Shown in pieces: positions 36,672 to 48,590 of a stretch of 64,000 bases of DNA. Both the position numbers and the translations under genes were made by a program. Position 1 is the stretch's first letter. The number at the start of each line of letters is the position of its first letter. The stretch is from NCBI GenBank assembly GCA_016165875.1, contig JABBOT010000001.1, positions 41,973,879-42,037,878 of the forward strand. The letters run 5' to 3'. This DNA is from Acanthopleura granulata (lineage: Eukaryota > Mollusca > Polyplacophora > Chitonida > Chitonidae). The notes beneath the pieces are model-generated. The model saw nothing but the letters and a program-made list of their open reading frames with translations. It did no database searches and was not told the DNA's origin.

Positions 36672-37600
36672 TGAATGGAAGAAACATCAGCTAGACCACA
36701 AAGGATACCCCTGAACTTGGTTACCTCATCCTTGCCGAGTTTGTCGTTGGATGAACTAAGAATCCTGCAGAAGGACAACCCAGCTATATCAAAATCGGCA
36801 AAATTCTGGAAAAAGAAACAGTATCTGTCTAAAACAGTTGTCAAATGTGAGAATAATACAGTAAATCGATTGTTGAAATCTTGGGATTGTTTATCTCAGG
36901 TCAATGGTATTCTTTACCGAGAGATCCAGAAGCAAGGAGCCATAGTCAGAAAGATCCTCCTCCCAGCAAGTTTGCAGTCTTGTGTTTTAGGTGCTGTTCA
37001 TGACCAGATGGGTCACCAGTGTTACAGACAGACTTTGTCGTTGTTAGAGGATCGCTGCTACTGGCCGTTCATGACCGAAGTTGTGAAGGACTATTGTGAT
37101 AGATGCAGCCGATGCTGGTTTGGTTAGGGTTGTAGATGTCTTCACACATCAATTGGTTCATTGATTGCTAAGAGGCCACTTGAGATCATAGCTGTGGATT
37201 TTACTGTGCTTCAACCTGGGCTGAATAATGTTGAGAGCGTCTTGATATTAACAGATGTGTATACCAAGTTTACCCAAGCGGTACCCACTAGGAACCAGTC
37301 TGCAAAAACAGTGGCTGAAGTTCTCAGCTGAGAATGGTTTGTCCACTTTGGAATTCCTCAAAGAATACACAGTGACCAAGGCAGAAACTTTGAGAGAGCA
37401 GTTATCCATGAATTATGTGTTACATAAAGGTGTGCAAAAGACAAGGACTATGCCTTACCATCCTGAGCAAAACGGACAATGTGAAAACTTTAACCGGACT
37501 ATGCACAACCTGCTGAGCACAATGCCACCTGAGAGCAAGAGAAAAATGGCCAAAGCTCCTGCCAGAACTTGTCTATGCTTACAATAGCACAAAACATGCA
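36672..37600 (+). pseudogene. Integrase remnant
   Basis: After a TGA at 36672, an HHCC zinc domain is open: His at 36999 and 37014, Cys pairs around 37095-37106 (DYCDRCSRC). A TAG follows at 37125. The core shows the first Asp (IIAVDFT, near 37185-37205), a TGA at 37329 and the second Asp ([10 protein letters not shown], near 37362-37391). A frame change follows, with [15 protein letters not shown] (near 37455-37499) supplying the third acidic residue. So D, D and E are all present, but in different frames. Confidence 0.88.
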
Positions 37601-38541
37601 ACAACGGGATACGCGCTGCTTTCTGGTAGGGATCCAGTTCTTCCAGTGAACTGCATGTTAGCCCATACAATTGATGATCCTGGCTCGGAGTGGGTAACAG
37701 AACATCAGGAGTGTCTGCAGGAAGCTTTTAGGTTAACATCTGAATGAACTGAACAGGAAGCTTTGAAGCAGAATGAAAGGTGTAACAGAAACACGTAAAC
37801 TTACCCTTTACCTGTTGGAGTTAGGATGTTCATACGGAATAGAGTCTTGGGTAGACATAAAGTTGCAGATAAATAGCTTGAAGTAACTCAAAGAGGATTA
37901 TGCCTGGATGGAAGCAATCTTTATGTGGTTGAGCCACTGAATGGAACTGGTAACCAGAGGACAGTTCATTGCCAGGACCTGTTGGACTCCAGGGAACTTG
38001 TAGATGACATGGTTCCAGTCAGTTCAAGTATCTATGAAGTTGACAAGGATGAAACAGAGGAACTGATATCTGCAGATGACAGTGGCGATGATGGCCTCTT
38101 TGAACTAGTTATTCCAACAAATTAGCGTAGAACTAAATTCCGAATTCCAAATGACTTACCATCATGTGATGAAAGTACAGAGGCGTCAGGTACTTCTACC
38201 AATACAGTAGGGGAGCCCTGGACTCCTCCACCCGACAACGACTCCGCCACAGCAAGTGTTACAGCTGCGTCCTTAGAACATCACGATGAAGGTATGGAAA
38301 CAGATGAAAAGCCTGCTCTTTGACGTAGCTGCCATTCAAATGCAGGGTAACACTCCAACTCGTACCATTTACCGAAATCAGTAGTTGGTGAAGAACATCT
38401 TGTGATCCAAAGTATTGTCTAACATTGCCCAGACACAACTCTTATTAGTTCTGCTGCTTGCTGGACTTAAACCTAGCCAATAATTAATTTTTTTTGTACA
38501 AAACTGTGAACTTCAATATGTAAAATGTGTACACTGTTGAG
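37601..38541 (+). pseudogene. Integrase C-terminal tail and 3' untranslated part
   Basis: Contains a broken C-terminal region and an acidic open segment at 37925-38122 (EVDKDETEELISADDSGDDG), then Ser/Thr/Pro-rich remnants to about 38325. No envelope-like frame is present. The stretch immediately before the 3' LTR lacks a clear purine-rich polypurine tract. Confidence 0.6.
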
Positions 38542-38809
38542 TGTAAAGATTGTATGCAGGTATATGTAGTTATCACCATAGCGAGGGCACCGTATCAAGA
38601 TTACTTGTGCTGGTTCCTGCAGCAGAGGTTATAGTTTCCTGTCACCCATTAGGAGATCGCAGCCATTTTGTTTACGCTTGACTAAGACATTACGTGATCT
38701 TCGCCTGTACGGGAGTAATCAGACAGTTACTTGGGGATCCTTAGGCTTTCCTTCAATTAAACTGAGTGAGAAAAAACAACAGAGAAGTTTGTTCCTTTTT
38801 TCTCTTACA
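38542..38809 (+). repeat. 3' LTR (268 bp)
   Basis: Starts TGTAAAGATTGTATGCAG and ends TTTTTTCTCTTACA. It is collinear with the 5' LTR with scattered substitutions and small indels. It is followed by the GAAT target duplicate. Confidence 0.93.
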
Positions 38810-41211
38810 GAATATTATCACATCACACCAAGAAAATTTTACAAACACAGCTGAAGATTTTGTTTTTTAACAAATTTTTAGTTATATGGGTTAAATAGCA
38901 TATTAAAAATAGTAAATTCTTTTGAATCGTGGTGTTAGGTTTGTTCCTTGCAATTTGTTTCATATGTTTTTAATATTTCCACAGAGTTTCTACTGTGACC
39001 AGCCTAGCACTTTAATAATTAATGCTCATCCACACACAAATGATTCACAAATGAATGACAAGGCCATCTATCTGGCAAAGCTGTTATTGTATTCCTCATG
39101 TGTTAATGGTGAAAGCACAAAGAAGATGCAAAACAGGCTCGAAGGTGGGGGGAAGGTCATTCACACTTGCAAACTAAATGAATGTAGTGTTATCTGAATG
39201 GCAAAGTTTACCATAGAGAACCATGTTAAAACTCTTTCCTTAATACATGCACTTAACATACTATCTAAAATGGAGTTACACGTATGCCTGTAGGTTACAC
39301 TACCACATATTTATATTCCACAAGAAGCCTTGCAGCAACATTAGTTTATCCACTTATACAAACATACCACCATATACCCACAATTTAATAATAACCTGCA
39401 ATAAGTCTATCCACCTGGGATAATGTGTTTACACCTGCAGATTTGCCAGTAGTACAGATCATGCAGATCAGACCAAATCCTAATGCCATTAATCACATTA
39501 AAACAAACTGAACACTTTGGCAGTGCTACGACAAAGTCTGAGTGTAACATATATCCAAAAAGGTTAAGTCACAAACTTCATTTAATCACCATGAGAGGTG
39601 TTCAAACAACAATTCTAATCTGTAATTTACTGGTATAGCAAAGGAAATGAATGTTGTTCTTGTGATCTGATACACAGAAATATCATGTAGACAGACTGAA
39701 AGATGTCCATGACATGAGAAATAGAATCGCTATAAAATGTTATCTTGATAAAATTCCTGTGCCATTTGCGTAACAAGAACACCAGTACTGGTGGATTGCT
39801 TGAGGACATGTCTTAAGCCAAGGCTGATTTCCTTTGTCACATGAACTGCCTCATTTCCATGGTTACTTTGTGGGCGTTGACGTCAGCTCATGTTACATTA
39901 TCAAAAGAAGTGTTTCAGACAAATGAGGAGGAAATTTCCCAGAAGAACATTGGGCATACCACTGAGGCAAACCCTAAAGATAGAATAAATCTATTGACAG
40001 AACCAGAAATAAAACCTAGGAACTAATTTAATCAAAATCCCCAAATAGCCAAAAGTTGTTTTTCCTCATAAGAGAACAAAAGTTGGAATTATTGGAAACT
40101 GAATGATTATGGCTTAATGCAAATTTCTAGCGGGAATATCAGTGCCTCTGACAGATTTTGTGTAATACAGAACTAACATAGTGAAATTTGCCAAAAAATG
40201 AAAAAGAAAAAAAAATCATTTTGTCCAATTGAAGACAAAAGAAAAATATTGAGTCAAATGAGTTTTTTGACTAATTCATTAAAGTTATCAATGAAACACA
40301 AGGCTTCTTGCCTGGGATTTGATCTATACTATGGAACCCTGCATGAACACAATCATGCATTTTGCTGTATGTAGCCCAAAATATTGATCAGATGTGTTCA
40401 TATATACATATATATATAATAAAAATGAGATCAACACCTTAATGAAGTTCGAGGTAACTGGTTGTACAACATATATTTCCTGGTAGCTCTTCAGACTTTA
40501 TTGGAAATTCAAAACATAGACCTTTTTACAGGTTCAATTTGCATTCCAAAATGGACAAATATATAACAATTTTTCTTTCTAATGATGTTATATACATTCT
40601 GTTTTTTGAAAAATCCTCCAACCATTAGATTTACCTCTTCAAGAAATTCTTTGGTAAGCCACTGTACACTTTCATTGTGACTCAACAAAGAATTTACAGC
40701 GTTATGATGTTGTAAAACAAATTATGACGTCATGCATGTTGACATTGTATTATAATCAATGCACTAATGATATCTTTTACAGTTACAAAATGATAACATC
40801 ACATACAAGAATTGCTGGAATAAAGGAACAGTGTGGCGTTATTTACAATGATACATATACATCTAGTGAACACTAGTATTTCTAACATTTTCTGTATTTG
40901 TGAAATAATTAATATTGTTATCATTTAATTTACACATGCACACACACAGGCACACACACTTTGAGAAATCTTCCAACACCTCTGTCCAGATACATCCATA
41001 AACCAGTTTTGCTATTTCAAATTAAGATGATCAATTTAAAATGATGAAGCTAATGTATATCATTAACAGGTATCATATTCCTAATAGGAGATCAGGCGAC
41101 CACAATATGCAACCAACCAAATACTGTCGTTTGAAATGTTTGAAAGAGCACCAGCAGCACTGTGATAAGCATAAATTGTGCGGGGAAACTGTTAGGGAAA
41201 GTAGGAGTGTA
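38810..41211. other. Non-coding stretch
   Basis: AT-rich sequence with only chance-length open frames; a TATATACATATATATATA run is near 40400. No gene, RNA or named repeat seen apart from the first ~30 bp, which continue repeat D. Confidence 0.5.
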
Positions 41212-41554
41212 TGTATGCATGTACGCTTATGTTTTACATCCTGCTTAATTTTTCAGTCAGATGACGACATGCAATTCTTAGAATGTGCATGTACTTTGTC
41301 TTTTTGTAGCAGGGCAACTTCATGCTGCCATAGTGCTGCCTGCATCGGAACATCATACAGAAGGCACCAGACATGACCCCCACCCTGTCATGATATACTG
41401 ACACCGTTCTGACCAATCCTATTTCCTTGCTCTAACCTCTCAGTACTGAGCATTCAGTTAGGCCGCAACACTGTTTTAAATCTATGGTACGACCAGTTTT
41501 GGGATTGATCCTGGATCTCTAGGCGGACGATCTAACCACTCGGCCATCCAGGCA
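41212..41554 (-). mobile_element. tRNA-derived SINE, family B, near full length
   Basis: On the minus strand the first bases read GGATGGCCGAGTGGTTAGAT, a near-perfect A box/D-arm of a Leu/Ser-type tRNA. GTCCGCCTAGAGATCCAGGA and the B-box GGATCAATCCC follow. A body of about 250 bp follows, ending near GAAAAATTAAGCAGG. The head plus body, shared with 32171-32520, makes a SINE convincing. No target duplication was identified. Confidence 0.82.
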
Positions 41555-43605
41555 GTTGACTTGCCACTGTGTAGCAAGCAAATCCAAGCATGGAAAACAA
41601 CTACAATGTCTTCAAATAAAGCATAAATGATCTGAATTCATCACCAAAAGCTAGCTCTCTATATTATAGGTGTTGCCTGTCAAGTTCAAGAACTGCAGAG
41701 AGCATTATTTCATGTCTGTCCAAGCCTGTCACATCAGTTAATGGAATAACAAACATGACAAAGCTAGAATACAGGGAAGATATGATATTTCTTTGGTTTA
41801 GACAAATCTAACCCATAGCAGACTGACTGACTACACACCATCATTAAATATCATATATGACCTAAAATTTTGTCCACGAATCTGATGAATTTCACGAATT
41901 TCTATTGAATTTCTATTGATTTTAGGAATGTTATATGAAGTCTGTGCGGTTCGTACATGTAGTATGATTTCCTACTGGAAAAATATATGTTTCAGCACCA
42001 AAAATAATATTTTGTAACATTAACCTGCCCCTTAAAATGTTCTTTCGGGGTCAAAATTTTATGTCATTTAAGGTAATAAGTCTCTTTTCCGACCATAGAT
42101 CCATGTGACGGTACGCTGGCTTTCACCACTGACTGAAACTCTGGCATCGGTATAATTCTGATATAATTTACGCTGTATTTGATCTGGAAAACAGGTCCTA
42201 AATCATTCCCCAAATAACTGTCAAGTATCAGCAATGTGAAAGCTTCAAGCATGCAACCAAGAAATGAAACAAGCAAACTGAACATGTCAACCTGGAATCC
42301 TGGAGCAATGCCAAATAATGCAAGTTTCAGCAAGCTGACCAATATTTGTGTATCTTTTGTCTTTATCTCGTGTGGGCTTTTCCATGCAGCAATTCGCCAA
42401 ACTATACACACTGGTATTATGTATTTTTGCTCTCCATAATCAGATCATTGAAGTTTCTGCAAGCATGTTGTCAGTTAAATTCTGTAATATCACAAAGGAA
42501 GAAGCTTTCTGATGTAGTCAACAAATTAGTGCACGAGAATATCAACTTACATTTTATACATGCACACACGTAACTGCAAGGATAATTATCTTGATATTGA
42601 GTGTTTTCTGTCTGGGCAGTGATATTCAAGCTGTGCTAGCCTTGATAAAAGCACTTCTAATACATGTGAGCTTGACACGAATGGCTCTCAGTCTCATCAC
42701 AGAAAAGGAAAATAAATAAAAAGAGGGTACTGCCATGTACCTGGCAGAATCAATTGACCCTAAATCTTCAAATTTGTGGGACAGATACAGACTAATTATG
42801 TGAAAATAAAGAAACTGTGTATTCCTGTTACAATCACATATATATCAACTATACAGTGTATATCTGTTTGTGATCACATGCACAGAACATTTCAGTTATG
42901 TTTCCATTGACTGGGAGTGCTGGCATATCAGATCCTCCTTGAACACCACTGGTTGAGTTTAGATCTTTGTTCCTCTTGTAGACAGCTGACACATATTTAT
43001 ACCATACATATATATTTATGTAGAGACATAAAGCAGCCATGACATCTTTTTTTGCATATAACTAGTTACATAACACTTTCAGCAGACTTCAGTGGTTAAT
43101 ATGTGTGTTGTATCTATGAGACAAAGACAATAGACTTTTTTATTTTTACTAAGAAGTTGTAGAAATCTAATCAAGTGACATGCTGTAGATATCCGGCCAC
43201 AAAAACATCCAATTCAATAATTACGGCTACATCAACCCTGTCAGACAGGCAGCATTTCTCAGCTCCTCACTCTAACTGTTTCTGTAGGCCAGATACCTGC
43301 TAAAAGCTCTGATTTTTTTCACCTGAATCACACTATTCTCATCAGCAAACAGCCATCAAAGGATACCAGTTTTCTCTGAACAAAGCACTTTACTGTGTTC
43401 TCACACCCACACATCTGTGAGAAAACGATGAATTGATTAAAACCTTTCTGTAGTTATTTCTCTATTTATGTCATTGTGTCCTGTATTAACTTTAAAATCA
43501 AAAGCCAAGTTACCTGCCACAGACATATTTTGCCCCTACCAAAAATTCCTTCCCCTACTTGTTAAGTAATAACCTTCATTTGTCTGTAATTCCTAATGAG
43601 TTGTT
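41555..43605. other. Non-coding stretch with one hydrophobic open frame
   Basis: A 115-codon minus frame at 42064-42411 contains hydrophobic runs (LVSLLKLALFGIAPGF and CMLEAFTLLILDSYLG). It has no initiator ATG at its start and no clear splice pair. I could not decide between an exon and chance. The remainder shows nothing. Confidence 0.35.
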
Positions 43606-43750
43606 CACATGTGACTGGGCTAACCAGCTGGGGGTTTGAACCAGCAATCTTTGGATTTCAAATCTACGCTTCTACAACTAGACTAAAGGGAAATTCCCTC
43701 CGGCCCAGGAGTAGACAGCGCTTAAATTTCAGCCTGTTACATTCACCCCC
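43606..43750 (-). mobile_element. tRNA-like SINE, family C, first copy
   Basis: The minus strand reads CTTTAGTCTAGTTGTAGAAG, then CGTAGATTTGAAATCCAAAG and TTGCTGGTTCAAACCCCCAG. These resemble the D-arm, anticodon arm and T-arm (B box GGTTCAAACCC) of a tRNA, ordered and spaced as in a tRNA. It aligns with 43875-44005. A pseudo-tRNA is the alternative; the flanking shared sequence argues for a SINE. Confidence 0.6.
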
Positions 43751-43874
43751 TCGTTTTCCTTGTGTCAGGTCCTTGTGATTTCCCAGGAAAGGAGAGTCGA
43801 GTATACACAGAACCCACCAAAGCATCACAGCCTGCTATATAAGCCACCAAAGCAACCCTGCTCCCAGCGCCAAG

Positions 43875-44005
43875 TATGACCGAGCTAACCAGCTGAGGCT
43901 TGGAACCAGTGACCTTTGGATTTCACCATTCTACCTCTGGTCTAAAGGGAAATTCCCTCCAGCCCGGGAGTACTTAGCACTTATATTTCACCCTGTTACA
44001 TTTAG
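43875..44005 (-). mobile_element. tRNA-like SINE, family C, second copy
   Basis: Shares GCTAACCAGCTG, GACCTTTGGATTTCA, GGTCTAAAGGGAAATTCCCT and CACCCTGTTACATT with the copy at 43606-43750, in the same orientation about 265 bp away. The anticodon-arm region is more diverged. The pair may be a local duplication or two insertions. Confidence 0.6.
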
Positions 44006-47000
44006 ATCGCTTCTGCTTTGCCACACATTATTTGCTAAAAGTTACTACCAATAATGTCAAGAACGTCAGACTGAAGCAGGGCCAACGAGATTAAGCATGG
44101 CAGCAAGCATTCAGTTGCACATGTGACAAATTTATCATATTAAAACTTTCTCAACAATGATGTTGATGTTTTCCTGAAAGGCAACTAATTACGAACACAT
44201 TAAAAGTAGGTGGAGAGTAGGAAAGATGCTTCAAAACAGGGGAAGAAAGAAAGAAAGAAAGCAGTGTGCACTGTCCTCTGGAGATTCTGTTTTCTGAACC
44301 AATGTTGAATGAAGTTATTTGGTAGATGCTGAAATTCATTTCTTTTTGACTGAAAGTATTCAGCTTCTGACCTAAACCTTCAGCTTTCAACTCAGTTCGT
44401 ATGTACAACGTGCATGAATCAGAGCGGGATCTATATCAGACAGCCAGGGCCAGCAGTGCATGCAATTACCTGAACTCTGTACATGCACACAATGTAGACT
44501 AGTGATAAACATCACGCATAAAGACACTATTGTCTGTACAATAGTGTGATTTAACGGTAATTAACATATTTTACATGACAGTCTTTCAAGTACTATAATC
44601 TAAATGCCAACACAAAAAATAAAATAAAATTCAAGTGTACACCTAGTGCTTCACAGACTGTTCACACATGCTTTTTCCCTAACTGTTCTGCATCTGCATG
44701 CCTCATCATCACAGAGGACTGCTCTACATATACTTGCAGGTTCAGTGCAATGACCTACTCATAACAACAAGCCATTTTTCCTTCCCATTGTTTGAAACAG
44801 AATACCTTTACTGGTCAGCTAAAGAATTTTTTTCACCAAGCCCAAATATTACAGCTGTTGTCACTCTGTCCAATATTGATTGCGAACAGATACAAAGCAT
44901 CAGAATGCAGAAAGCCTTTTATAAGGCAATGAAGTCAAAACCACCCACAACAGCCCAAGTACAAAGCACAAGAGAAGCATTCTGTGTAAACCTAAACGGC
45001 TCAGGTTCCTACCCAGTATAGCTCTGTGGGCTGATTTTGGCAATGGATGCATGTATAATACATACATATCTGTGCACACAAACACACATGAAAATCTCCT
45101 CAGAGGTTTACAATGTTGACACAATGTGGCAGTACAGTTCAAATACCACAGCCAGTACCAAAGGCTACATTATATTGGTTTTAATGGCTGCACTGAGCAC
45201 TGTGCTGTCAGAAGCCATACGGACACTGCAACTAGAGGAACACAGCATGTCTGCATTGTGGAGAAGTCAATGCCAATCCATACGAATGCCATATTATCTA
45301 GAGGTCGGCTGCATTACTGTAGTTTTATACATGTAATCCAATTGTTTATTACACTTGCCAACAATATGGCCATTCTGCAGCCCAAAAATAATTCTTTGAT
45401 GTCACATACATTGTTGTATAATTCCGGGAAGTGCGAGACATTTTCTTCCTAATATGAATTGGTTTCCCAGGTGTATGTATAATGCAGAGGAACATTTCAT
45501 ATAGATGGCCTGGCTGATTGGCAACAGAATGAAGATATTTTGAAGGCAAATAGACTTATGCCACATCAATGACAGTGTTGTTCATTGGCACAACAATATA
45601 TGAGAAATCTTCAGTGGTAAAAGCAAATTTAATTACGAGGCACATCTAAATTATCCAGTTTCTCAGACCTCTATTCAGCAAGGACGGTTCTTGCACACAT
45701 CAGAATTCTCACCCACGTTACATCATGTGATATATAAGACAGACTAGCCTTTAATAGCTTTCAGAGCTTATACTGTAGCAACAGACAATGGGAAGCTCTA
45801 TTTCACCCAAACGGGGCTACAACATAGCATTCAAATATTTCCTTCATCATTCACACTTTGTAAAATCAACAGCAAGGCTCAAAATACTTAAATACCAAAA
45901 TACCAAAAACCTACATGCACACAGTGAACCTATTTTTCAGAAGTACATGCACCAAATGAAAATTACGTGCACAAATTATTTATGTATGTTAAATAAATGT
46001 AGCTTCGAAGGTGTACTATCTTTTTCATACAACATGTACCCTTTACTCAATCCACAGTATGTGTTTCCAGAATAATCAAAAGTAAACCGCTTTCTACCCT
46101 TTACTTTTTTCTTGTTTTCTAGAGCTGGTAAACTTTAAGTTGAAAAAATTGCACTTGATGTATACTGAGGGTGTGATGGGTTATGCTGTACCCACATCAC
46201 TTTTCCAGCTGGTCATTTTCATACTCTATAAATTAATTAAGTACAACTTCACCCAAAAGATTTATCAAGAAATACACGGAGCAGCATTTTGGGCTTGTGC
46301 ACTTTCACTAATGACATAGGGTGTTTAGGGAAAGTTTAGGAAAGTTAATCTATATATATCCATCTGTTTTGGGTAATAAAATGTAATTTCCCTAGTATGA
46401 AAATATACCACAAAATAATAACTTGCAGTCATGTGTTTGTGCTGTGTTTTCGTTTTTTGGTTAAAAAATGGAAGTTGTGATTTTATGAAAAACAGTACCG
46501 AACATGATGTATGTTTTGTTCAGTACCGGAAGTTTAACATGATATATTTATCGCACTGATCCCCCATAGGTGGAGGTAATGGAGGTACATTTACTTCACG
46601 ATCTCCATAACTTCTTTTCACACTGAGCAAATGTCAACCATGCTGGAGTGTGTTCATGAAATCTGTTTCTAAAGGAAAAATTTTCTTCCTTTGAATGATG
46701 TAAAGAATGCAATACTGCTGGATAATAATTATTTACTGTTTTCTGCCTCAAAATATTTAGGCGCACATTTTGCACCTCACATTAAATAGTTGGGTGCATG
46801 GGCAATTTTTCATGTGCATACATACAAGGTATACAAGCGTTATTTCGAGCCTTGAACAGGGAACTATATTTTTTTTTATAAAACTGATGTATATTCCCTT
46901 CGCAAAAAGAAAAATATTTATAAACATGAACTTTTGCGGCTTGACCACATGGGATTTAATAAACAGGGTAATAAGCTGGTAAGTGAATATCATGCCTGCG

Positions 47001-47230
47001 TGAAGGAAGAGAGAGGTGTAACAGGAGAAGCTTTGTTGGGAGGCAGGTGTGCCCAACAGAGGTTTTAATGCCTCACTCTATAGGCATGGAAGTTTATTAA
47101 AGGTTACTCATCAAACTGATGTTCCGTGGAAAAATATTAATAACAGTATGATATGCCCTATAAAACAGTATTCTAAACTAATATGTAAGCTACATGTACA
47201 TGAGTATACGCTACCGGATTTTAAATAATT
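44006..47230. other. Non-coding stretch
   Basis: Contains a short GAAAGAAAGAAAGAAAG run near 44243-44260. The several 95-108-codon frames at 44698-46075 overlap on both strands and have no motif or splice support. Nothing else seen. Confidence 0.45.
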
Positions 47231-47319
47231 GATTTATTTATTTGATTGGTGTTTTACGCCGTACTCGAGAATACTTCACTTATACCACGGCAACTGGAAT
47301 TATGGCGGGAGGAAACACA
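47231..47319 (-). mobile_element. SINE family A, truncated minus-strand copy
   Basis: Only the tail and distal body are present: GATTTATTTATTTGATTGGT, TTTTACGCCGTACTCGAGAA and GGCGGGAGGAAAC. The similarity stops abruptly at about 47319, so the tRNA-like head is absent (5' truncation). Confidence 0.78.
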
Positions 47320-48470
47320 GATACCTGTAGTGTCAGTCCATAAATTGCCATTAGCATTTCATCTTCAATGATATCCAGGCAACATATACGGATACGCAAC
47401 TTAATAAGCACTTTACCCTTCACAACTGCACTACATTACAAAACATAATATAAATATATGCTAGAATTTTCATGCTGGATTTTCGATGCAGGCAATCACC
47501 ACTCGGATATTGTACACCTCTCAAGTAACGAGACAAGTGATAATATGTATAGATTTAACTATTCATATTCACCAAACAAACTGCAATAATGAGGTAATTT
47601 GACAGCTTGCCCACAAAACTGCTGACTCGCTGAGTGCAGAGTATAATAAACTGCATCTCCTTCCTTCTGGAAGGCGATAAAAGGGTGTAATGTGCAAATA
47701 AAAATATACCAATATTTCTGTAATTATGCACATCAAAAATCAAATTTGTTGGAGATGAAACAATTACTTCTGTACACATATTTATTTCACCCCTCTACGT
47801 CAGACACTGACGTAAATACCATACTGAGATATTGGTATTATGAATACTGTGGGGGGAACCAATTATGACCATCAATTATCACCCTCCCCTACCCCTTCCC
47901 CAAACCCTCAAATCTAACATCTCACATGTGGCATGAGTTGATTGAGGGTACGTGTGACAGCTCATGTAAAACCTGTAGACACACAGCTACTATAGCCTGA
48001 CAATTCATGAACATGATGGTACGTGTATTTAAAACAATCCACATTAGACTGAAAATCCTACTACAACAACTCCAGAGATAACTCAACAGAATCTGCGGCT
48101 CATACGTTTTCTGACATGGAGTGTGATATTTCACAATCTGGCACAAGTTTTATGTTCTTGTCATGTTCTGTCACAACAAATTGGTTACATTTGTCACACT
48201 TTGTCATAGAATGCCCAATGAGGACCCACTTCATAAGTCTATACCACAGGTAACTGGTCCAATAGTCATTTCCTATACACTGCCATGACCACTTTTATTC
48301 AGTATCACAATATTTCAACACTTCGATGCTCAATTTGCATTTCGTTATTACATGGCGAAAAACTGTCACAAAGTTTTGTCACTTTGTCACAGCCACTGTG
48401 ATCCCAAAGTCTTTTTGTTACATGGCAAAGTAATACAGAGAAATTAGTAAAAAATCAAACTTGTACTTAC
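47320..48470. other. Non-coding stretch, probable intron
   Basis: Several TTTGTCAC words cluster at 48130-48400 (for example GTCACACTTTGTCATAG, ACAAAGTTTTGTCACTTTG). This is a loose degenerate repeat. No gene seen. Its right edge is the donor of the exon at 48471-48590. Confidence 0.45.
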
Positions 48471-48590
48471 CAAGTACAGCGAGATTGAGCGTTGACACAT
48501 TGTGTTGGGTCAACGTTTCCTTCATACCAGGGTGGGACAAGTCTGAGTAACAAGGCTTCCTGGACATGTTCGAACTTGACAATCAATTCA
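48471..48590 (-). CDS. Probable exon of an unidentified, possibly extracellular or membrane protein
   Basis: The minus strand has a long pyrimidine tract (TTCGTTTTTCTGTTGGCTGT then CGTTCCCAG) before 120 open bases and the donor TTG|GTAAGT at 48470-48465. The frame reads ELIVKFEHVQEALLLRLVPP and then WYEGNVDPTQCVNAQSRCT, phase 2 to phase 2. The same frame is open further upstream (to about 48685) and reads the hydrophobic LVFGFVFLLAVVP. So the alternative is a larger exon with a signal peptide or membrane segment. No ATG is present in that extension, which favours the splice interpretation or a start in an earlier exon. Confidence 0.5.

Larger units (their letters stand above)
32969..38809 (+). 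mobile_element. Ty3/Gypsy-type LTR retrotransposon, defective
   Basis: The element has paired LTRs of about 270 bp beginning TGTAA and ending TTACA. It is flanked by GAAT at 32965-32968 and 38810-38813. The coding order is gag zinc knuckle, aspartic protease, reverse transcriptase, RNase H, integrase, which defines the Ty3/Gypsy (Metaviridae) arrangement as opposed to Copia. No envelope-like frame is seen after integrase. Coding regions are interrupted by many in-frame stops and at least three frame changes, so the copy cannot make its own proteins. By eye the LTRs are roughly 85-90% alike, indicating an old insertion. Confidence 0.93.

Noticed and set aside
32969..38809. Endogenous retrovirus with an envelope gene
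   Set aside because: No membrane-type frame lies between integrase and the 3' LTR; the region is an acidic tail and untranslated sequence, as in ordinary Gypsy elements.
42064..42411. 115-codon minus frame with membrane-like stretches
   Set aside because: No ATG at the start of the frame and no clean acceptor and donor pair. Kept only as a comment in the stretch description.
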